Of a DNA stretch of 64,000 nucleotides, positions 40,761-52,482 are shown one piece after another. Each line of letters opens with the position of its first letter. The first letter of the stretch is position 1. This stretch comes from Lichenicoccus sp964242335 (GTDB lineage Bacteria > Pseudomonadota > Alphaproteobacteria > Acetobacterales > Acetobacteraceae), in NCBI GenBank assembly GCA_964242335.1, contig CAXTAY010000010.1, positions 1-64,000 on the forward strand. Reading direction: 5' to 3'. The position numbers and the translations under genes were made by a program. The notes under the pieces are model-generated. The model was given only the letters and a program-made list of their open reading frames with translations. It had not been told where the DNA came from and did no database searches.

Positions 40761-42248
40761 TCAGGCGAGGCAAGCTTCGGGCGTATCGGCGAAGAAGCCG
40801 CCATGCAGCCCGGCCGGAATCGCCTGCGCGGTCTCGGCGCGGGCGAGCTCGTGCAGGCTGGCCGCGTCCAGCACCACCAGGAACGAGCGGCTCGCCGCGG
40901 TGTCGAGCACCACCGAAAGCAGGATCCCGTCCGCCTCGCCCGCGCCGTCCGGCCGCGGCACGAACACCGGCTCGCCGGCGAAGCAGCCCGGCTGCTCCCA
41001 CCACCGGGTTACGTCGCGGGCCAGATCCTGGCGGCCGATCGCGTGCGGGAAGTCGGCGCCGCCGAGCGAGGCGCCGCCGACGCCGTAGACGATCTCGTGC
41101 CGGGCGCCGAGACGACGCGGATCGATGCGCGGCAGCTCCAGCGGCGCGCTGCCACGCAGCACCAGCTCGGCGGTGCCGCGTCGCGGATCGAGGCGGTAGC
41201 GGCGCAGCAGCGGTCTCGGATACTCGGGCGTCTCGTCGCTGCGCAGCCGGTCGAGATAGAGCAGGTCGATGAGCGAGGGGTCGTCGTAGCCGATCAGGTC
41301 GACGACGAAGTCGTCGCCGTCATCGAAGGCGTTGACGTGGTGGAACGCAAAGAACGCCTCGGTGCGGAACACCCGCACCCGGCCGCTGACGCGCTCGATC
41401 AGGTTGAAGCGGGTGCCGTCGCGCGGCGTCCAGCGATGCGTCTCGATGAAGCTGCGCGTCCCCAGCATCAGCCGCAGCGGGTGGGTGGTGAAGGGGAACT
41501 CGCTGAGCAGCACGTGTCGCGGCGAGGCGGCGAAGCTGTGCATGTAGGCCGGTCGCGCCACCGGGATCGCGGCGTGCAGCGTGCGCCGGCCGGTGGCCGG
41601 GTCGAGCGAGAACAGCTCGTAGCGGCTGCGCCGGCCGAACCTGGTGAGGTGGCTCAGCACACGCCCCTGCCCGGCCGGCAGCGGATGGGCGGTGGTGTGG
41701 CAGCGGGCGAGCTCCGAGCGCCCGTCCATGGTCAGCACGCCCAGCGTTTGCAGGGTGCGCGGGTCGAAGCGGATCGGCAGCGCGCTCTCCGACATCGCGG
41801 CGAAATCGTCGCCGAACCGGCCGATGCTGATGTTGGCGTTGTCGGTCGCGTTCGGCCGGAACAGCGTCCTGAGCGGGCCGAACAGTCTGGCGCACGGATC
41901 GGTCGCGAACTCGCGCAGCGTCGGCCGGCCGGTCCGAAGGGCGCCGTCGCGCGCCCGCGTGCGCAGCAGCCGGCTGGTGTGGCGCACGGTGCCGCACTCG
42001 ATGCGAAAGCGATGCAGCATGGCGGCGCCGTCGAACCAGTGCCGCAGCGGCACCGAGGCGGTCTCGAACACCGCGGGTCCGTTGCGCAGCAGGGTGCCGC
42101 ACAGCCAGTCCGGGATCCTGCCCCGCACCGGCAGCCGGCACTCGGCTTGCTCCTCGGCGAGCGAGGCGAACAGGCAGGCGCGCCGGGAGGCGGCGGAGCC
42201 CCGAGCGCTCGCGTCGGCGGGATGGACGACCGGCTCGGCGAGATCCAT
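40761..42248 (-). CDS. Carotenoid oxygenase family protein
   Basis: A 495-residue non-heme iron dioxygenase that cleaves double bonds in carotenoids, apocarotenoids or stilbenes. The seven-bladed propeller carries the iron-binding histidines in CHTTAHP, YMHSFAASPRH, FFAFHHVNAFDDGDD and GLHGGFFAD. LLRNGPAVFE and HWFDGAAMLHRF near the N-terminus are also typical. There is no signal peptide. It lies about 150 bases behind gcvP on the same strand, in a spacer where I see no gene. The substrate cannot be assigned and no carotenoid synthesis genes are in the window. Confidence 0.9.
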   Translation of the reverse strand: MDLAEPVVHPADASARGSAASRRACLFASLAEEQAECRLPVRGRIPDWLCGTLLRNGPAVFETASVPLRHWFDGAAMLHRFRIECGTVRHTSRLLRTRARDGALRTGRPTLREFATDPCARLFGPLRTLFRPNATDNANISIGRFGDDFAAMSESALPIRFDPRTLQTLGVLTMDGRSELARCHTTAHPLPAGQGRVLSHLTRFGRRSRYELFSLDPATGRRTLHAAIPVARPAYMHSFAASPRHVLLSEFPFTTHPLRLMLGTRSFIETHRWTPRDGTRFNLIERVSGRVRVFRTEAFFAFHHVNAFDDGDDFVVDLIGYDDPSLIDLLYLDRLRSDETPEYPRPLLRRYRLDPRRGTAELVLRGSAPLELPRIDPRRLGARHEIVYGVGGASLGGADFPHAIGRQDLARDVTRWWEQPGCFAGEPVFVPRPDGAGEADGILLSVVLDTAASRSFLVVLDAASLHELARAETAQAIPAGLHGGFFADTPEACLA

Positions 42249-42395
42249 CCTAGTGCCGCGGTCCGCCGCCCCGGATCAACATGCTGGGTGCATCATCCTG
42301 CCTCGTTGCGAGCGCATCACGATAGCTTTCGGTCTCCCACATGATGGGTTCGGCGAGACCGCATTGGCAACCGGGGTCGCGAGCCGTGGCCCGGT

Positions 42396-45286
<2,891 letters not shown>

Positions 45287-45290
<4 letters not shown>

Positions 45291-46456
45291 GCTGCTGTCC
45301 TCGTGTGGGATCGCTTGAAGCCGGCGGTGACGAAAGGCAGGGGTGCCACCCGTGCGGCCACCGTGCGGCCGCGCAGTGGTGCCGTCAGGATCGTGCCGAC
45401 GGCCGTCCAGGGCGACGACACCATCGCCATCGCCATCGGAGCGGCGAGGGTGGGACCGAACGCCCCGGAGGTGACGATGCCGATCGGCGGAACGGCGAGG
45501 TCCTCGCCGGCATGCAGGGGCACGCCGCCGCGCAGCGGCGCCCGGCCCTCCGGCAGCAGGCCGACGCGCCGGCGGGACGGCCCGTGCGCCAGCTGCTCGA
45601 GGATCGCCGCGGCACCCGGGAAGCCTCCCTCCCGCGCGCCGCCGGCGCGGCGGCCCTTGCCGATCGACCAGTCCAGCGCCGCCTCGACCGGCGTCACCTG
45701 CGGATCGAGGTCGGTGCCGTAGAGGCACAGCCCGGCCTCCAGGCGCAGGCTGTCGCGCGCGCCGAGGCCGATCGGCAGCACGTCGGGCTGACGCAGCAGC
45801 AGCGACGCGATGCGCTCGGCCTCGGTGCCGGGCACGCTGATCTCGTAGCCGTCCTCGCCGGTATAGCCGGAGCGCGAGACCTGGCAGGAAACACCGTCGA
45901 TCTCGAGGCCGCGCACGTCCATGAACCGCATCTCGGCGGCATCCGGCGCGAGCCCGGACAGCGCCGTCTCGGCGCCGGGCCCCTGCAGCGCGATCAGGCC
46001 GCGATCGAACAGCGGCTCGACCTCGCACTCGGCCGAGAGGTGGTGCACCAGGTGCGCGAGGTCGGCCCACTTGCAGGCGGCGTTGACCACCAGCAACAGC
46101 GCGTCGCCGGTATTGGCCACCATCAGGTCGTCGAGGATGCCGCCGCGCGCGTCGGTGAACAGGGCGTAGCGCTGCCGGCCCGGCGCCAGGCCGAGGATGT
46201 CGGCCGGCACCAGCCGCTCCAGCGCCAGCGCCGCGTCCGCCAGCACGCCCGACCGCGGACGCAGGCGGATCTGGCCCATGTGCGAGACGTCGAACAGCCC
46301 GGTCCGGGCGCGGGTGTGCAGATGCTCGGTGAGGATGCCGGTCGCGTACTGCAGCGGCATCTCGTAGCCGGCGAAGGGCACCATGCGGGCGCCGCGCGAC
46401 AGGTGCAGGCCGTGCAGCGGGGTCTGGGCGATCGGCTCGAGCGGCGGCTCTGACAT
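45287..46456 (-). CDS. gcvT: Aminomethyltransferase, T-protein
   Basis: A 389-residue folate-binding enzyme that releases ammonia from the aminomethyl-lipoyl group and makes methylene-tetrahydrofolate. Visible are PFAGYEMPLQY, LFDVSHMGQIRL, RSGYTGEDGYEISVP (folate site) and LGARDSLRLEAGLCLYG. The start is the ATG at 46456, 42 bases behind a tandem glycine riboswitch. Its end overlaps gcvP. The lack of gcvH in between differs from the common T-H-P order; GcvH must come from elsewhere in the genome. Confidence 0.96.
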
Positions 46457-46498
46457 CAGGACGCACCCCTGGGAACGGCGCGAGCCGGTCCGGTTGAT

Positions 46499-46646
46499 GC
46501 CCCTTCTGTCGGTTTGCCTGAGATCGTTATCCCGTCGGCGGGCACGCGAGGTGCCACTCTCCAGAAGCGAATGCCGAGCGGTCCTTCTGCCTGAGAGTTT
46601 CCGGGGCGGTTGCTCCTTCGGCGCCGGCCAGGCCGGTCTCTCCCGC
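46499..46646 (-). promoter_or_regulatory. Tandem glycine riboswitch
   Basis: Read on the minus strand, two aptamers follow each other. The first (46646 to about 46578) has GGGAGAGACC, GCCGAAGGAGCAACC and AACTCTCAGGCAGAAGGACC. The second (about 46564 to 46499) has TCTGGAGAGTGG, CCGACGGGATAACG and ATCTCAGGCAAACCGACAG. The GGAGAG / CCGAAGGxGCAA / CTCAGGCAxAxGGACxG order is the glycine-riboswitch signature, and two copies a few bases apart are the usual cooperative form. It lies 42 bases before gcvT, so glycine should switch the gcvT-gcvP operon, usually on. Confidence 0.93.
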
Positions 46647-46683
46647 ATCAGCTCTGCTAAGGTCGGGGCTCGGGTCGCACAAG

Positions 46684-47577
46684 TCAAGAATTTCCCGGCT
46701 TCTGCAGCACCACCAGCACCTGCGGCAGCCGTGCGGGATTGTCGAGGAACTCGACCAGACGGAACATGGCACTCCAGTGCTTGACGATGTAGCCGCGCGG
46801 GATGATCGCTTCGCCGTAGTGCGACAGCAGGTTCGGGCGGGCCACCGGAGCCGCGTGCAGGAAGTGCCCGGCCTCGTAGCGCGCGTTCTCGTGGCTCTCG
46901 TCGATGAAGCTGTCGGCGCAGGCTTCGTACCAGCCATGCTCGAGGCGGATGCCGGAAGCCCGGCGCAGCCGCTGCTCGGCGCAGAAGGCGATGAAGCGGC
47001 GGCTCTGGGTGGTGATCATCAGCAGGCCGCCGGGCTTGAGCAGGCGGGCGAACTCCTCGATCCAGCGCGTGGTCAGGAACTCGTCGAGGTGGCTGAACAC
47101 CGACCAGGAGACGATGTAGTCCAGGCTCTCCGGCGCCAGCACGGTCGGCGGCGCCAGGCTGCAGGCCAGGAAGTTCAGCGCCGGGTTGCAGCGACGCGCC
47201 TCGGTCAGGAAGCGCGAGGTGGAATCCGCGCCGTACAGGTTGTCGGGCCGGATGTCCTTCATGAACAGCCGCAGCATGCGGCCCCAGCCGCAGCCGAAAT
47301 CGAGCAGCCGGCGGTGTGCGGCCATCGGACGTCCGGCATAGCCGGCATAGGCCTTGATCTCGCGGAAGAAGGCGTGCGCCTCGTGCAGCGACACCTCGCC
47401 GCAATGGCCGTGCATGTCGCGCTGGAACTGCTCGTCGGGGAAGCCGGGCATGCCGACGCCCTCGATCTCGGGGATGTGCAGCGAGCTGACCAGGATGTCG
47501 AGCCAGTCCTGGTCGCTCCGGTCCCGGAAGGTGTTGAACAGCCGGTCCGCGTCGACGGCTTGGGTTGGGCCCTGCAC
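46684..47577 (-). CDS. SAM-dependent methyltransferase
   Basis: A 297-residue class I methyltransferase. Motif I is LLDFGCGWGRMLRLF (about 90-104), then NLYGADSTSRFL and YIVSWSVFSHLDEFLTTRW, and LLKPGGLLMITTQSRRF. An N-terminal extension of about 80 residues (PGFPDEQFQRDMHGHCG, HAFFREIKAYA) is typical of sugar or lipid O-methyltransferases in polysaccharide loci. The start is an ATG 88 bases behind the freestanding acyl carrier protein. It is not connected to the riboswitch, which begins just after its stop. Substrate unknown. Confidence 0.8.
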   Translation of the reverse strand: MQGPTQAVDADRLFNTFRDRSDQDWLDILVSSLHIPEIEGVGMPGFPDEQFQRDMHGHCGEVSLHEAHAFFREIKAYAGYAGRPMAAHRRLLDFGCGWGRMLRLFMKDIRPDNLYGADSTSRFLTEARRCNPALNFLACSLAPPTVLAPESLDYIVSWSVFSHLDEFLTTRWIEEFARLLKPGGLLMITTQSRRFIAFCAEQRLRRASGIRLEHGWYEACADSFIDESHENARYEAGHFLHAAPVARPNLLSHYGEAIIPRGYIVKHWSAMFRLVEFLDNPARLPQVLVVLQKPGNS

Positions 47578-47665
47578 GCTCTGCGCCCTCGCCTAATACG
47601 ATACGGAAACGGTATGGATCACACTTCCGCCCGCGACGCCAGGAACCTGATCCCGTGGCCCGCGC

Positions 47666-47947
47666 CTAGTCGGCGAGCGCGAGATCGGCGGTGTCGGCGA
47701 AGAACCGGCGGCTGAGGTAGCGCAGCATGTCGGCCACCCGGCTGAGATGGGTGATGACGTGCTGCGGAAACTCGATGTCGAACATCTCCTCGAGGTGGAG
47801 GGCGATCTCGGTCACGTCGAGGCTGTCCAGCCCGAGATCCTCGACGAAGCGGGTCTCCGGAGTGATCTGGACGTCACGCAGGAACACCGTCTGCTGGATG
47901 GCGGCGATGACCTTGGCGAGGATGGAGTTTTCAAGAGCGGCGGTCAT
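47666..47947 (-). CDS. Specialised acyl carrier protein
   Basis: A 93-residue carrier protein with the phosphopantetheine Ser in LGLDSLDVTEIALHLEE. It is clearly different from the AcpP at 37322 (FDIEFPQHVITHLSRVADML and a C-terminal extension FFADTADLALAD). Such freestanding carriers usually serve a dedicated acyltransferase or a secondary lipid or polyketide pathway. The ATG at 47947 was chosen because GAGGAAAACC precedes it; one 15 bases upstream is also possible. The upstream region is AT-rich with a perfect palindrome at 47967. No condensing enzyme is adjacent, only methyltransferases and a YdcF protein. Confidence 0.87.
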   Translation of the reverse strand: MTAALENSILAKVIAAIQQTVFLRDVQITPETRFVEDLGLDSLDVTEIALHLEEMFDIEFPQHVITHLSRVADMLRYLSRRFFADTADLALAD

Positions 47948-47966
47948 GGAGGTTTTCCTCATCACG

Positions 47967-47978
47967 ATATCGCGATAT
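47967..47978. promoter_or_regulatory. Palindrome ATATCGCGATAT before the carrier-protein gene
   Basis: A perfect 12-base palindrome lies 20 bases upstream of the chosen ATG of the specialised carrier protein, in a short AT-rich island (about 47955-48010). Position and symmetry fit an operator for a dimeric regulator. I do not recognise the cognate family. Confidence 0.45.
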
Positions 47979-48025
47979 AAACATGTCACGGTTTCGTGTG
48001 CAAGAAGATCCTTGTGTTTCCGTAA

Positions 48026-48544
48026 CTAAATCTTCCGCCTCGGCGGCACTCGTTGCCTCAGCATGAGCAGCGCGTCCCAGGGCAAAGCCGGCACCTCGCG
48101 CAGCCGCCAGTACCAGCGCCTGCCCCAGCGTTCGGCGGCGGGTGCCGTCGGCGGCGGCACCGGCCTCGCGGGCAGCCCGGCGAGGCGCAGCAGCAGCAGG
48201 CAGCGCGGCATGTGGTAGGCGCTGGTGGCGGCGTGGACGGCGCCGCGATGCCCGTGCCGCCTCAGGATGGCGCGGCAGGCGACGACGGAGTCCAGGGTGT
48301 CGCGGGCGGTCTCCTCGAGCAGGATCGCCTCCGGCGGCACGCCCGACGACAGCAGGCGGTCCGCCATCGCGCGCGCTTCCGAGCCGCCGTAGCGGCCGAT
48401 GCCTCCGCTCGGCAGGTAGAGCGCGTCCGGCAGGCCGCGGCCGAAGGCGAGGGCGGCATCGACGCGTCGACGCAGCGTCGGGCTCGGCGTGCCGTCCGGC
48501 AGCATCCCGGCGCCGAAGATGATGATCGCCGCGGGCTCGCTCAC
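48026..48544 (-). CDS. YdcF/ElyC-family (DUF218) protein
   Basis: A 172-residue protein of the DUF218 family: IIIFGAGMLPDGTPS, ALYLPSGGIGRYGGSEA, EETARDTLDSVVACRAIL and TSAYHMPRCLLLLRLAG are the four conserved blocks. The start is GTG 48544 with GAGGCGAG upstream, 19 bases behind the methyltransferase gene. Relatives such as ElyC and SanA act in envelope or polyprenyl-carrier metabolism; the reaction is not settled. No membrane segment is visible, unlike the longer ElyC. Confidence 0.85.
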   Translation of the reverse strand: MSEPAAIIIFGAGMLPDGTPSPTLRRRVDAALAFGRGLPDALYLPSGGIGRYGGSEARAMADRLLSSGVPPEAILLEETARDTLDSVVACRAILRRHGHRGAVHAATSAYHMPRCLLLLRLAGLPARPVPPPTAPAAERWGRRWYWRLREVPALPWDALLMLRQRVPPRRKI

Positions 48545-48563
48545 GCCGCGGCTCGCCTCGGCG

Positions 48564-49808
48564 TCAGGGCGGCGCCCGCAGCAGGATACGGTTGAGGCCG
48601 TTGAGGGCGGCAAACGTCTCGTGCCAGGCGGTGTCGAACCGCGACCGGCTCAGGCCGCGCTGCGCCATCGCCGACGCGATCGCCTCGACGTCGCGCTCGC
48701 CGTCGACCAGTGCGAGCAGCGGACGCGCCTGCGGCGGCAGCGCGACGCGGACCGCGAGCTGACCGAAGCGATGCTCGAGCGCCCCGTCCGGGCCGATCTG
48801 CCGCGCGAGCTCGCCCGCCGGCATCTCTCGCGCGACCGGCACCGCCTGCGCGGCCCGCGGATCGGGTGCGGCGGCCAGCTCGCCCGCGCGCCCGACATAG
48901 ACGATGTGCGTGTTCATGTTGCCCGCCAGCGCCTCGGCGACCGCGGCGCGCTGCAGCGGATCCAGCGTCTCGATGCGGGCGCGCAGCCGCGCGTCCGGCA
49001 GCAGCAGCGCCGGATCATAGCGCGCCGGCTCGATCAGGGCGCCGACCGCGAGCCCTGCGCCCTGCACCAGGGCGTGCAGCGACGCGATGTCGTAGCTGCG
49101 GTCGCGCGGATTGAGCAGCAGGTCGTACAGGCCGGCATCGCCGCCGCTCAGGTGGTCGCCGAAATTGACGTTGGCGCGCAGCCAGGCGGTGCTCGGCAGG
49201 TGGCGCATCATACGCCTCGCCACGTCGAGCCGCGCCGGCGGCGGCGCATCGACGGGCGCCAGCCGGGCTAGTGCGTCCTGCAGCATGTAGACACCGGTGC
49301 GGCCGTGCGGCGCATACAGCATCAGCCCGATGCCGCCGCCCGGCGCTAGCAGGTCGCGCAGCTCGGCCAGGGTGCGCTGCGGATCCGGCAGGTGGTGCAG
49401 CACGCCGCAGCAATCGACGTAGTCGAACTCGCCGAGCCCGAGCCTCGGCAGGTCGAGCAGAGACTCGCGGCGGAAGCTGATATTCGCGAGGCCCCGGGCC
49501 TCGGCGCGCGCGGCGGCGATCGCCAGCGCCTGCGCGGAGCGGTCGAGGCACAGCACGTGGCCGGGACGTCCGGCGGTGGCCAGCTGCTGGGCCAGCATGA
49601 TCGCGCCGTCGCCGGTGCCGCAGCCGGCGACGAGCGCGTGCAGCGGCCGCGACCGCGGTCGGGCCGCGCCGAACACCCAGTGGTCGATCTCGCGCAGGTG
49701 GCTCGGGCTGCCGACGACCAGGCGCCTCGCCTCCTCGCGCGGATCGCGCGCCGGATAGGGATAGGCCTCGTACTGCGCCGCGAGCAGCTGGTCGGCGTGG
49801 TCAGCCAC
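48564..49808 (-). CDS. SAM-dependent methyltransferase with C-terminal domain
   Basis: A 414-residue protein. It begins with AQYEAYPYPARDPREE, a motif seen in a specific group of bacterial methyltransferases. The SAM domain has motif I ALVAGCGTGDGAIMLAQ, HVLCLDRSAQAL, DYVDCCGVLHHLPDPQ and LLAPGGGIGLMLYAPHG. About 150 further residues form a helical C-terminal domain (LRARIETLDPLQRAAVAEAL, VALPPQARPLLALVDGERD). The start overlaps by eight bases the end of the betaine-binding-like gene, so the two are coupled. The substrate is unknown; pairing with a quaternary-amine-binding protein is suggestive only. Confidence 0.82.
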   Translation of the reverse strand: MADHADQLLAAQYEAYPYPARDPREEARRLVVGSPSHLREIDHWVFGAARPRSRPLHALVAGCGTGDGAIMLAQQLATAGRPGHVLCLDRSAQALAIAAARAEARGLANISFRRESLLDLPRLGLGEFDYVDCCGVLHHLPDPQRTLAELRDLLAPGGGIGLMLYAPHGRTGVYMLQDALARLAPVDAPPPARLDVARRMMRHLPSTAWLRANVNFGDHLSGGDAGLYDLLLNPRDRSYDIASLHALVQGAGLAVGALIEPARYDPALLLPDARLRARIETLDPLQRAAVAEALAGNMNTHIVYVGRAGELAAAPDPRAAQAVPVAREMPAGELARQIGPDGALEHRFGQLAVRVALPPQARPLLALVDGERDVEAIASAMAQRGLSRSRFDTAWHETFAALNGLNRILLRAPP

Positions 49809-50532
49809 GCGGCGTGAGCTTGCCGCGCTGCCAGGCGTCGGCGGCCTGCTCGGCGCTCATCGCCTCGATGCGCATCGCGTGCGCCATCGCGCTGACCACC
49901 CGGTTGCCCAGCGTCAGCGCCTCCAGCTCGTCGATCAGGTCGGGATCGAGCGTCTCCTGCAGATCGCCCCGGATCAGCAGGCGCGCCTGCTGATCCGGCC
50001 CGAGCGCATCCATCGGGTCCTCGAGCGGACGCAGTGCGGATGCGTGCAGCAGCGGGTGCGGCCGGCACATCGGCACCACGCGCCCGGGCCCGGCGGCCTG
50101 GGCCCAGGCGAACGCCTCGCGATCTGAGACCGTCTCGATGACGTAGCCGGCCTGGTCCAGGCGGTAGGCGGCGAGCACCTGCGGCGCGGCGCGCGCGATC
50201 GGTCCCGGCGGCACCAGGATCCTGCGCTCGAAGTGCCGGCTCGCCGCGAGATCGGCAATGCTCCGGGCGTCGCCGCCGGCGACGCTCCAAAGCAGGATCG
50301 GGCGGTAGAGCTCCCCGAGCGGCCGCATCCGGCCGGGGGCGAGCAGGGCGGCGTCGGTGCGCGGCAGCCAGGCGGAGGCGAACAGGTCGATCTCGTCGCC
50401 GACCGCATCCGCATCCGCTGCCGCCGGCACGTACTCGACCTCGAGCTCGTGCGCTTCCAGCACCCGCGCGACCGCGGCCGCACTGGCCTCGTGCAGTGCG
50501 GTGTCCGGATAGCCGAGCCTGATCACGTCCAT
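49801..50532 (-). CDS. OpuAC-like quaternary-amine binding protein without signal peptide
   Basis: A 243-residue protein resembling the substrate-binding component of glycine betaine/choline ABC transporters (VIRLGYPDTALHEASAAAV, LFASAWLPRTDAAL, FAWAQAAGPGRVVPMCRPH). The ATG at 50532 behind GGAGAGG gives a protein that starts directly in the fold. No signal or lipobox is seen, nor are permease or ATPase genes nearby, so it is probably a cytoplasmic binder. It overlaps the methyltransferase gene by eight bases. The assignment rests on general similarity and is moderately sure. Confidence 0.7.
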   Translation of the reverse strand: MDVIRLGYPDTALHEASAAAVARVLEAHELEVEYVPAAADADAVGDEIDLFASAWLPRTDAALLAPGRMRPLGELYRPILLWSVAGGDARSIADLAASRHFERRILVPPGPIARAAPQVLAAYRLDQAGYVIETVSDREAFAWAQAAGPGRVVPMCRPHPLLHASALRPLEDPMDALGPDQQARLLIRGDLQETLDPDLIDELEALTLGNRVVSAMAHAMRIEAMSAEQAADAWQRGKLTPRG

Positions 50533-50601
50533 CCGCCTCTCCGCCGGTTCAGGCAGGTCTTGCAGCAGCAACGCCGGGGTTCCGCAAGGGCGTCGCGGCG
50601 G

Positions 50602-51915
50602 TCAGGACGGCAGCCACCCGAAGCTCTGCGCCAGCAGTGCCGCGTTCAGGCCGAGCACGATCGCCACCATGCACAGGCTCAGCAGGTAGGTGGCGCCGCG
50701 CAGCCGGAAGCTGCCCATGATGCGCTCGTCGCGGCTGACCGCCAGCAGCGTGATCATCGGCAGCGGCAGCACGAAGGAGAGCACCACCTGGCTGGCGATC
50801 AGCGCCCAGGTGGGGTCGACGCCGACGCCGATCACCGCGAAGGAGGGCAGCATGGTGACCGAGCGACGCAGCCAGAGCGGGATCGAGGCGCCGAGGAAAC
50901 CGGCCATCACCACCTGCCCGGCCATGGTCGCCACCATCGCCGACGACAGGCCCGACGCGAGCAGCGAGACCAGGAACAGGATCCCGGCGCCGGCGCCGAG
51001 CAGCGGCGTCAGGGTGCGAAAGGCGCTCGCCAGGTCCGCCACCTCGCGATGACCGGCATGGTGGAACTCGGCCGCCATCGAGACCATCGCCATGTTCACC
51101 AGGCCGGCCACGAACAGCGCCGCCATCACCTCGCGGTCGGAGAAGCGCACCAGGCGTCGGCGCTCGACCTGGTTGCGCACCGCGACGCGGCTCTGGGTCA
51201 GGCCGGAATGCAGGAAGATCGCGTGCGGCATCACGGTCGCGCCGACGATGCCGATGGCGAGCCCGAGTGCGGCGCGATCGGGCAGGCTCGGCCGCAGCAC
51301 GCCGTGCAGCGCCTGCTGCCAGCGCGGCGGCGCGATGACCAGCTCGGCGACGTAGGACAGGCTGATCACCGCGACCAGGCCAGCGATGACCAGCTCCACC
51401 GGACGGAAGCCGCGCGACTGCAGCCCGAGCAGCAGGAAGGTCAGCACCCCCATGATGCCCATCGCCGGCAGCAGGGCCAGGTGCGCCAGCAGTGACAGCG
51501 CGATGGCGCCGCCGACGAACTCGGCGAGGTCGGTCGCCATCGAGGCGAGCTCGCTGGCCAGCCACATGGCGATCACCACCGGACGGGTGTAGCGTGCCCG
51601 GCACAGCTCGGCGAGGTTGCGGCCGCTGACGATGCCGAGGCGGGCCGAGAGGGTCTGGAACAGGACCGCGATCAGGTTGGCGAGCACCACCACCCAGAGC
51701 AGGGCATAGCCGTAGCGCGCACCGGCCTGGATGTTGGTGACGTAGTTGCCGGGATCGACATAGGCCACGGAGGCGACGATGGCGGGACCGGACAGGGCGA
51801 ACAGGCTGCGCCAGCCGATGCGCCGGCCGCCGAGCACCTGCTGGATCGCGCGCCCGGACAGGCCGGTGGGCTCGACAGCCGCCGCGTCGGAGAGATCGGG
51901 CCACGAGGATGTCAT
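50602..51915 (-). CDS. mntH: Nramp-type Mn2+/H+ symporter
   Basis: A 437-residue inner-membrane transporter with eleven predicted helices. The metal-binding residues are present: YVDPGNYVTN in TM1 (DPGN) and GATVMPHAIFLHS in TM6 (MPH). ELASMATDLAEFVGGAIAL is the conserved TM3 block. It imports Mn2+ (and possibly Fe2+) with protons. It is divergent from a DtxR/MntR-type regulator 60 bases away, with an imperfect palindrome in between, so Mn2+-dependent repression is expected. Confidence 0.94.
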   Translation of the reverse strand: MTSSWPDLSDAAAVEPTGLSGRAIQQVLGGRRIGWRSLFALSGPAIVASVAYVDPGNYVTNIQAGARYGYALLWVVVLANLIAVLFQTLSARLGIVSGRNLAELCRARYTRPVVIAMWLASELASMATDLAEFVGGAIALSLLAHLALLPAMGIMGVLTFLLLGLQSRGFRPVELVIAGLVAVISLSYVAELVIAPPRWQQALHGVLRPSLPDRAALGLAIGIVGATVMPHAIFLHSGLTQSRVAVRNQVERRRLVRFSDREVMAALFVAGLVNMAMVSMAAEFHHAGHREVADLASAFRTLTPLLGAGAGILFLVSLLASGLSSAMVATMAGQVVMAGFLGASIPLWLRRSVTMLPSFAVIGVGVDPTWALIASQVVLSFVLPLPMITLLAVSRDERIMGSFRLRGATYLLSLCMVAIVLGLNAALLAQSFGWLPS

Positions 51916-51924
51916 GCGGCGCAG

Positions 51925-51942
51925 TTGTATCCTTGGCTACAA
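51925..51942. promoter_or_regulatory. Palindromic MntR-type operator between mntH and mntR
   Basis: The 18-base sequence TTGTATCCTTGGCTACAA has arms TTGTA.CC and GG.TACAA around the centre. It lies nine bases before the mntH ATG and 33 before the mntR ATG, the only AT-rich patch in the divergent spacer. Position, symmetry and the neighbouring regulator suggest it is the MntR binding site. The match to any published consensus was not computed. Confidence 0.7.
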
Positions 51943-51975
51943 ATCCGTCAACGCGATGGCGGGGGCGGATCGGCG

Positions 51976-52446
51976 ATGACAACTGCGCGATCGGACGGCG
52001 CGGCCGACCCGGTGCAGCCGGCGCCGTTCCGCACCGCACGGGCGGCGCAGGCGAGGGTGCTGCTGGAGGACTATGTCGAGCTGATCGCCGAGCTGATGCG
52101 CCATCCGGGCGAGGCGGAGGCCGTCGGCGGCAGTGTCGGACCGAGCCGGATCGCGCGTCATCTCGGGGTCTCGCACGCCAGTGCGATCAAGTGCATCGGC
52201 AGGCTCTGCCGAGCCGGCCTCGCCGAGAGCCGCCCCTATCGCGGCGTCAGCCTCACCGAGGCCGGCCTGGCGCTGGCCGCAGAGGTGCGCCGCCGGCACC
52301 GCATCGTCCTCGACCTGTTGGTATGCCTGGGGGTCCCGGCCGATGTGGCGCAAGCCGACGCGGAAGGGATCGAGCACCACGTCTCGGCGGCGACCCTGGA
52401 CGCCTTCGAGCGCTTCCTGACCAACGGGTCGGGGCCTGCGGCCTGA
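51976..52446 (+). CDS. mntR: DtxR-family manganese regulator
   Basis: A 156-residue regulator, the same size as E. coli MntR. It has the winged helix (VGPSRIARHLGVSHASAIKC, GRLCRAGLAESRPYRGVSLT) and the metal-binding/dimer domain (VRRRHRIVLDLLVCLGVP, DAEGIEHHVSAATLDAF), where E-x-x-x-x-R-x-x and EHH residues are typical ligands. It lacks the SH3-like third domain. The ATG at 51976 was chosen over a TTG 51 bases upstream that lies inside the operator. Divergent from mntH, which it most likely represses with Mn2+. Confidence 0.92.
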   Translation: MTTARSDGAADPVQPAPFRTARAAQARVLLEDYVELIAELMRHPGEAEAVGGSVGPSRIARHLGVSHASAIKCIGRLCRAGLAESRPYRGVSLTEAGLALAAEVRRRHRIVLDLLVCLGVPADVAQADAEGIEHHVSAATLDAFERFLTNGSGPAA

Positions 52447-52482
52447 GGCCCCAGCGGGTCGAGGGCAGAGCCCTGGCGCACC

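Noticed and set aside
42249..42395. Possible tRNA or small gene between carotenoid oxygenase and gcvP
   Set aside because: No cloverleaf-compatible pairing, T-loop GTTCRANNC or supported reading frame was found.
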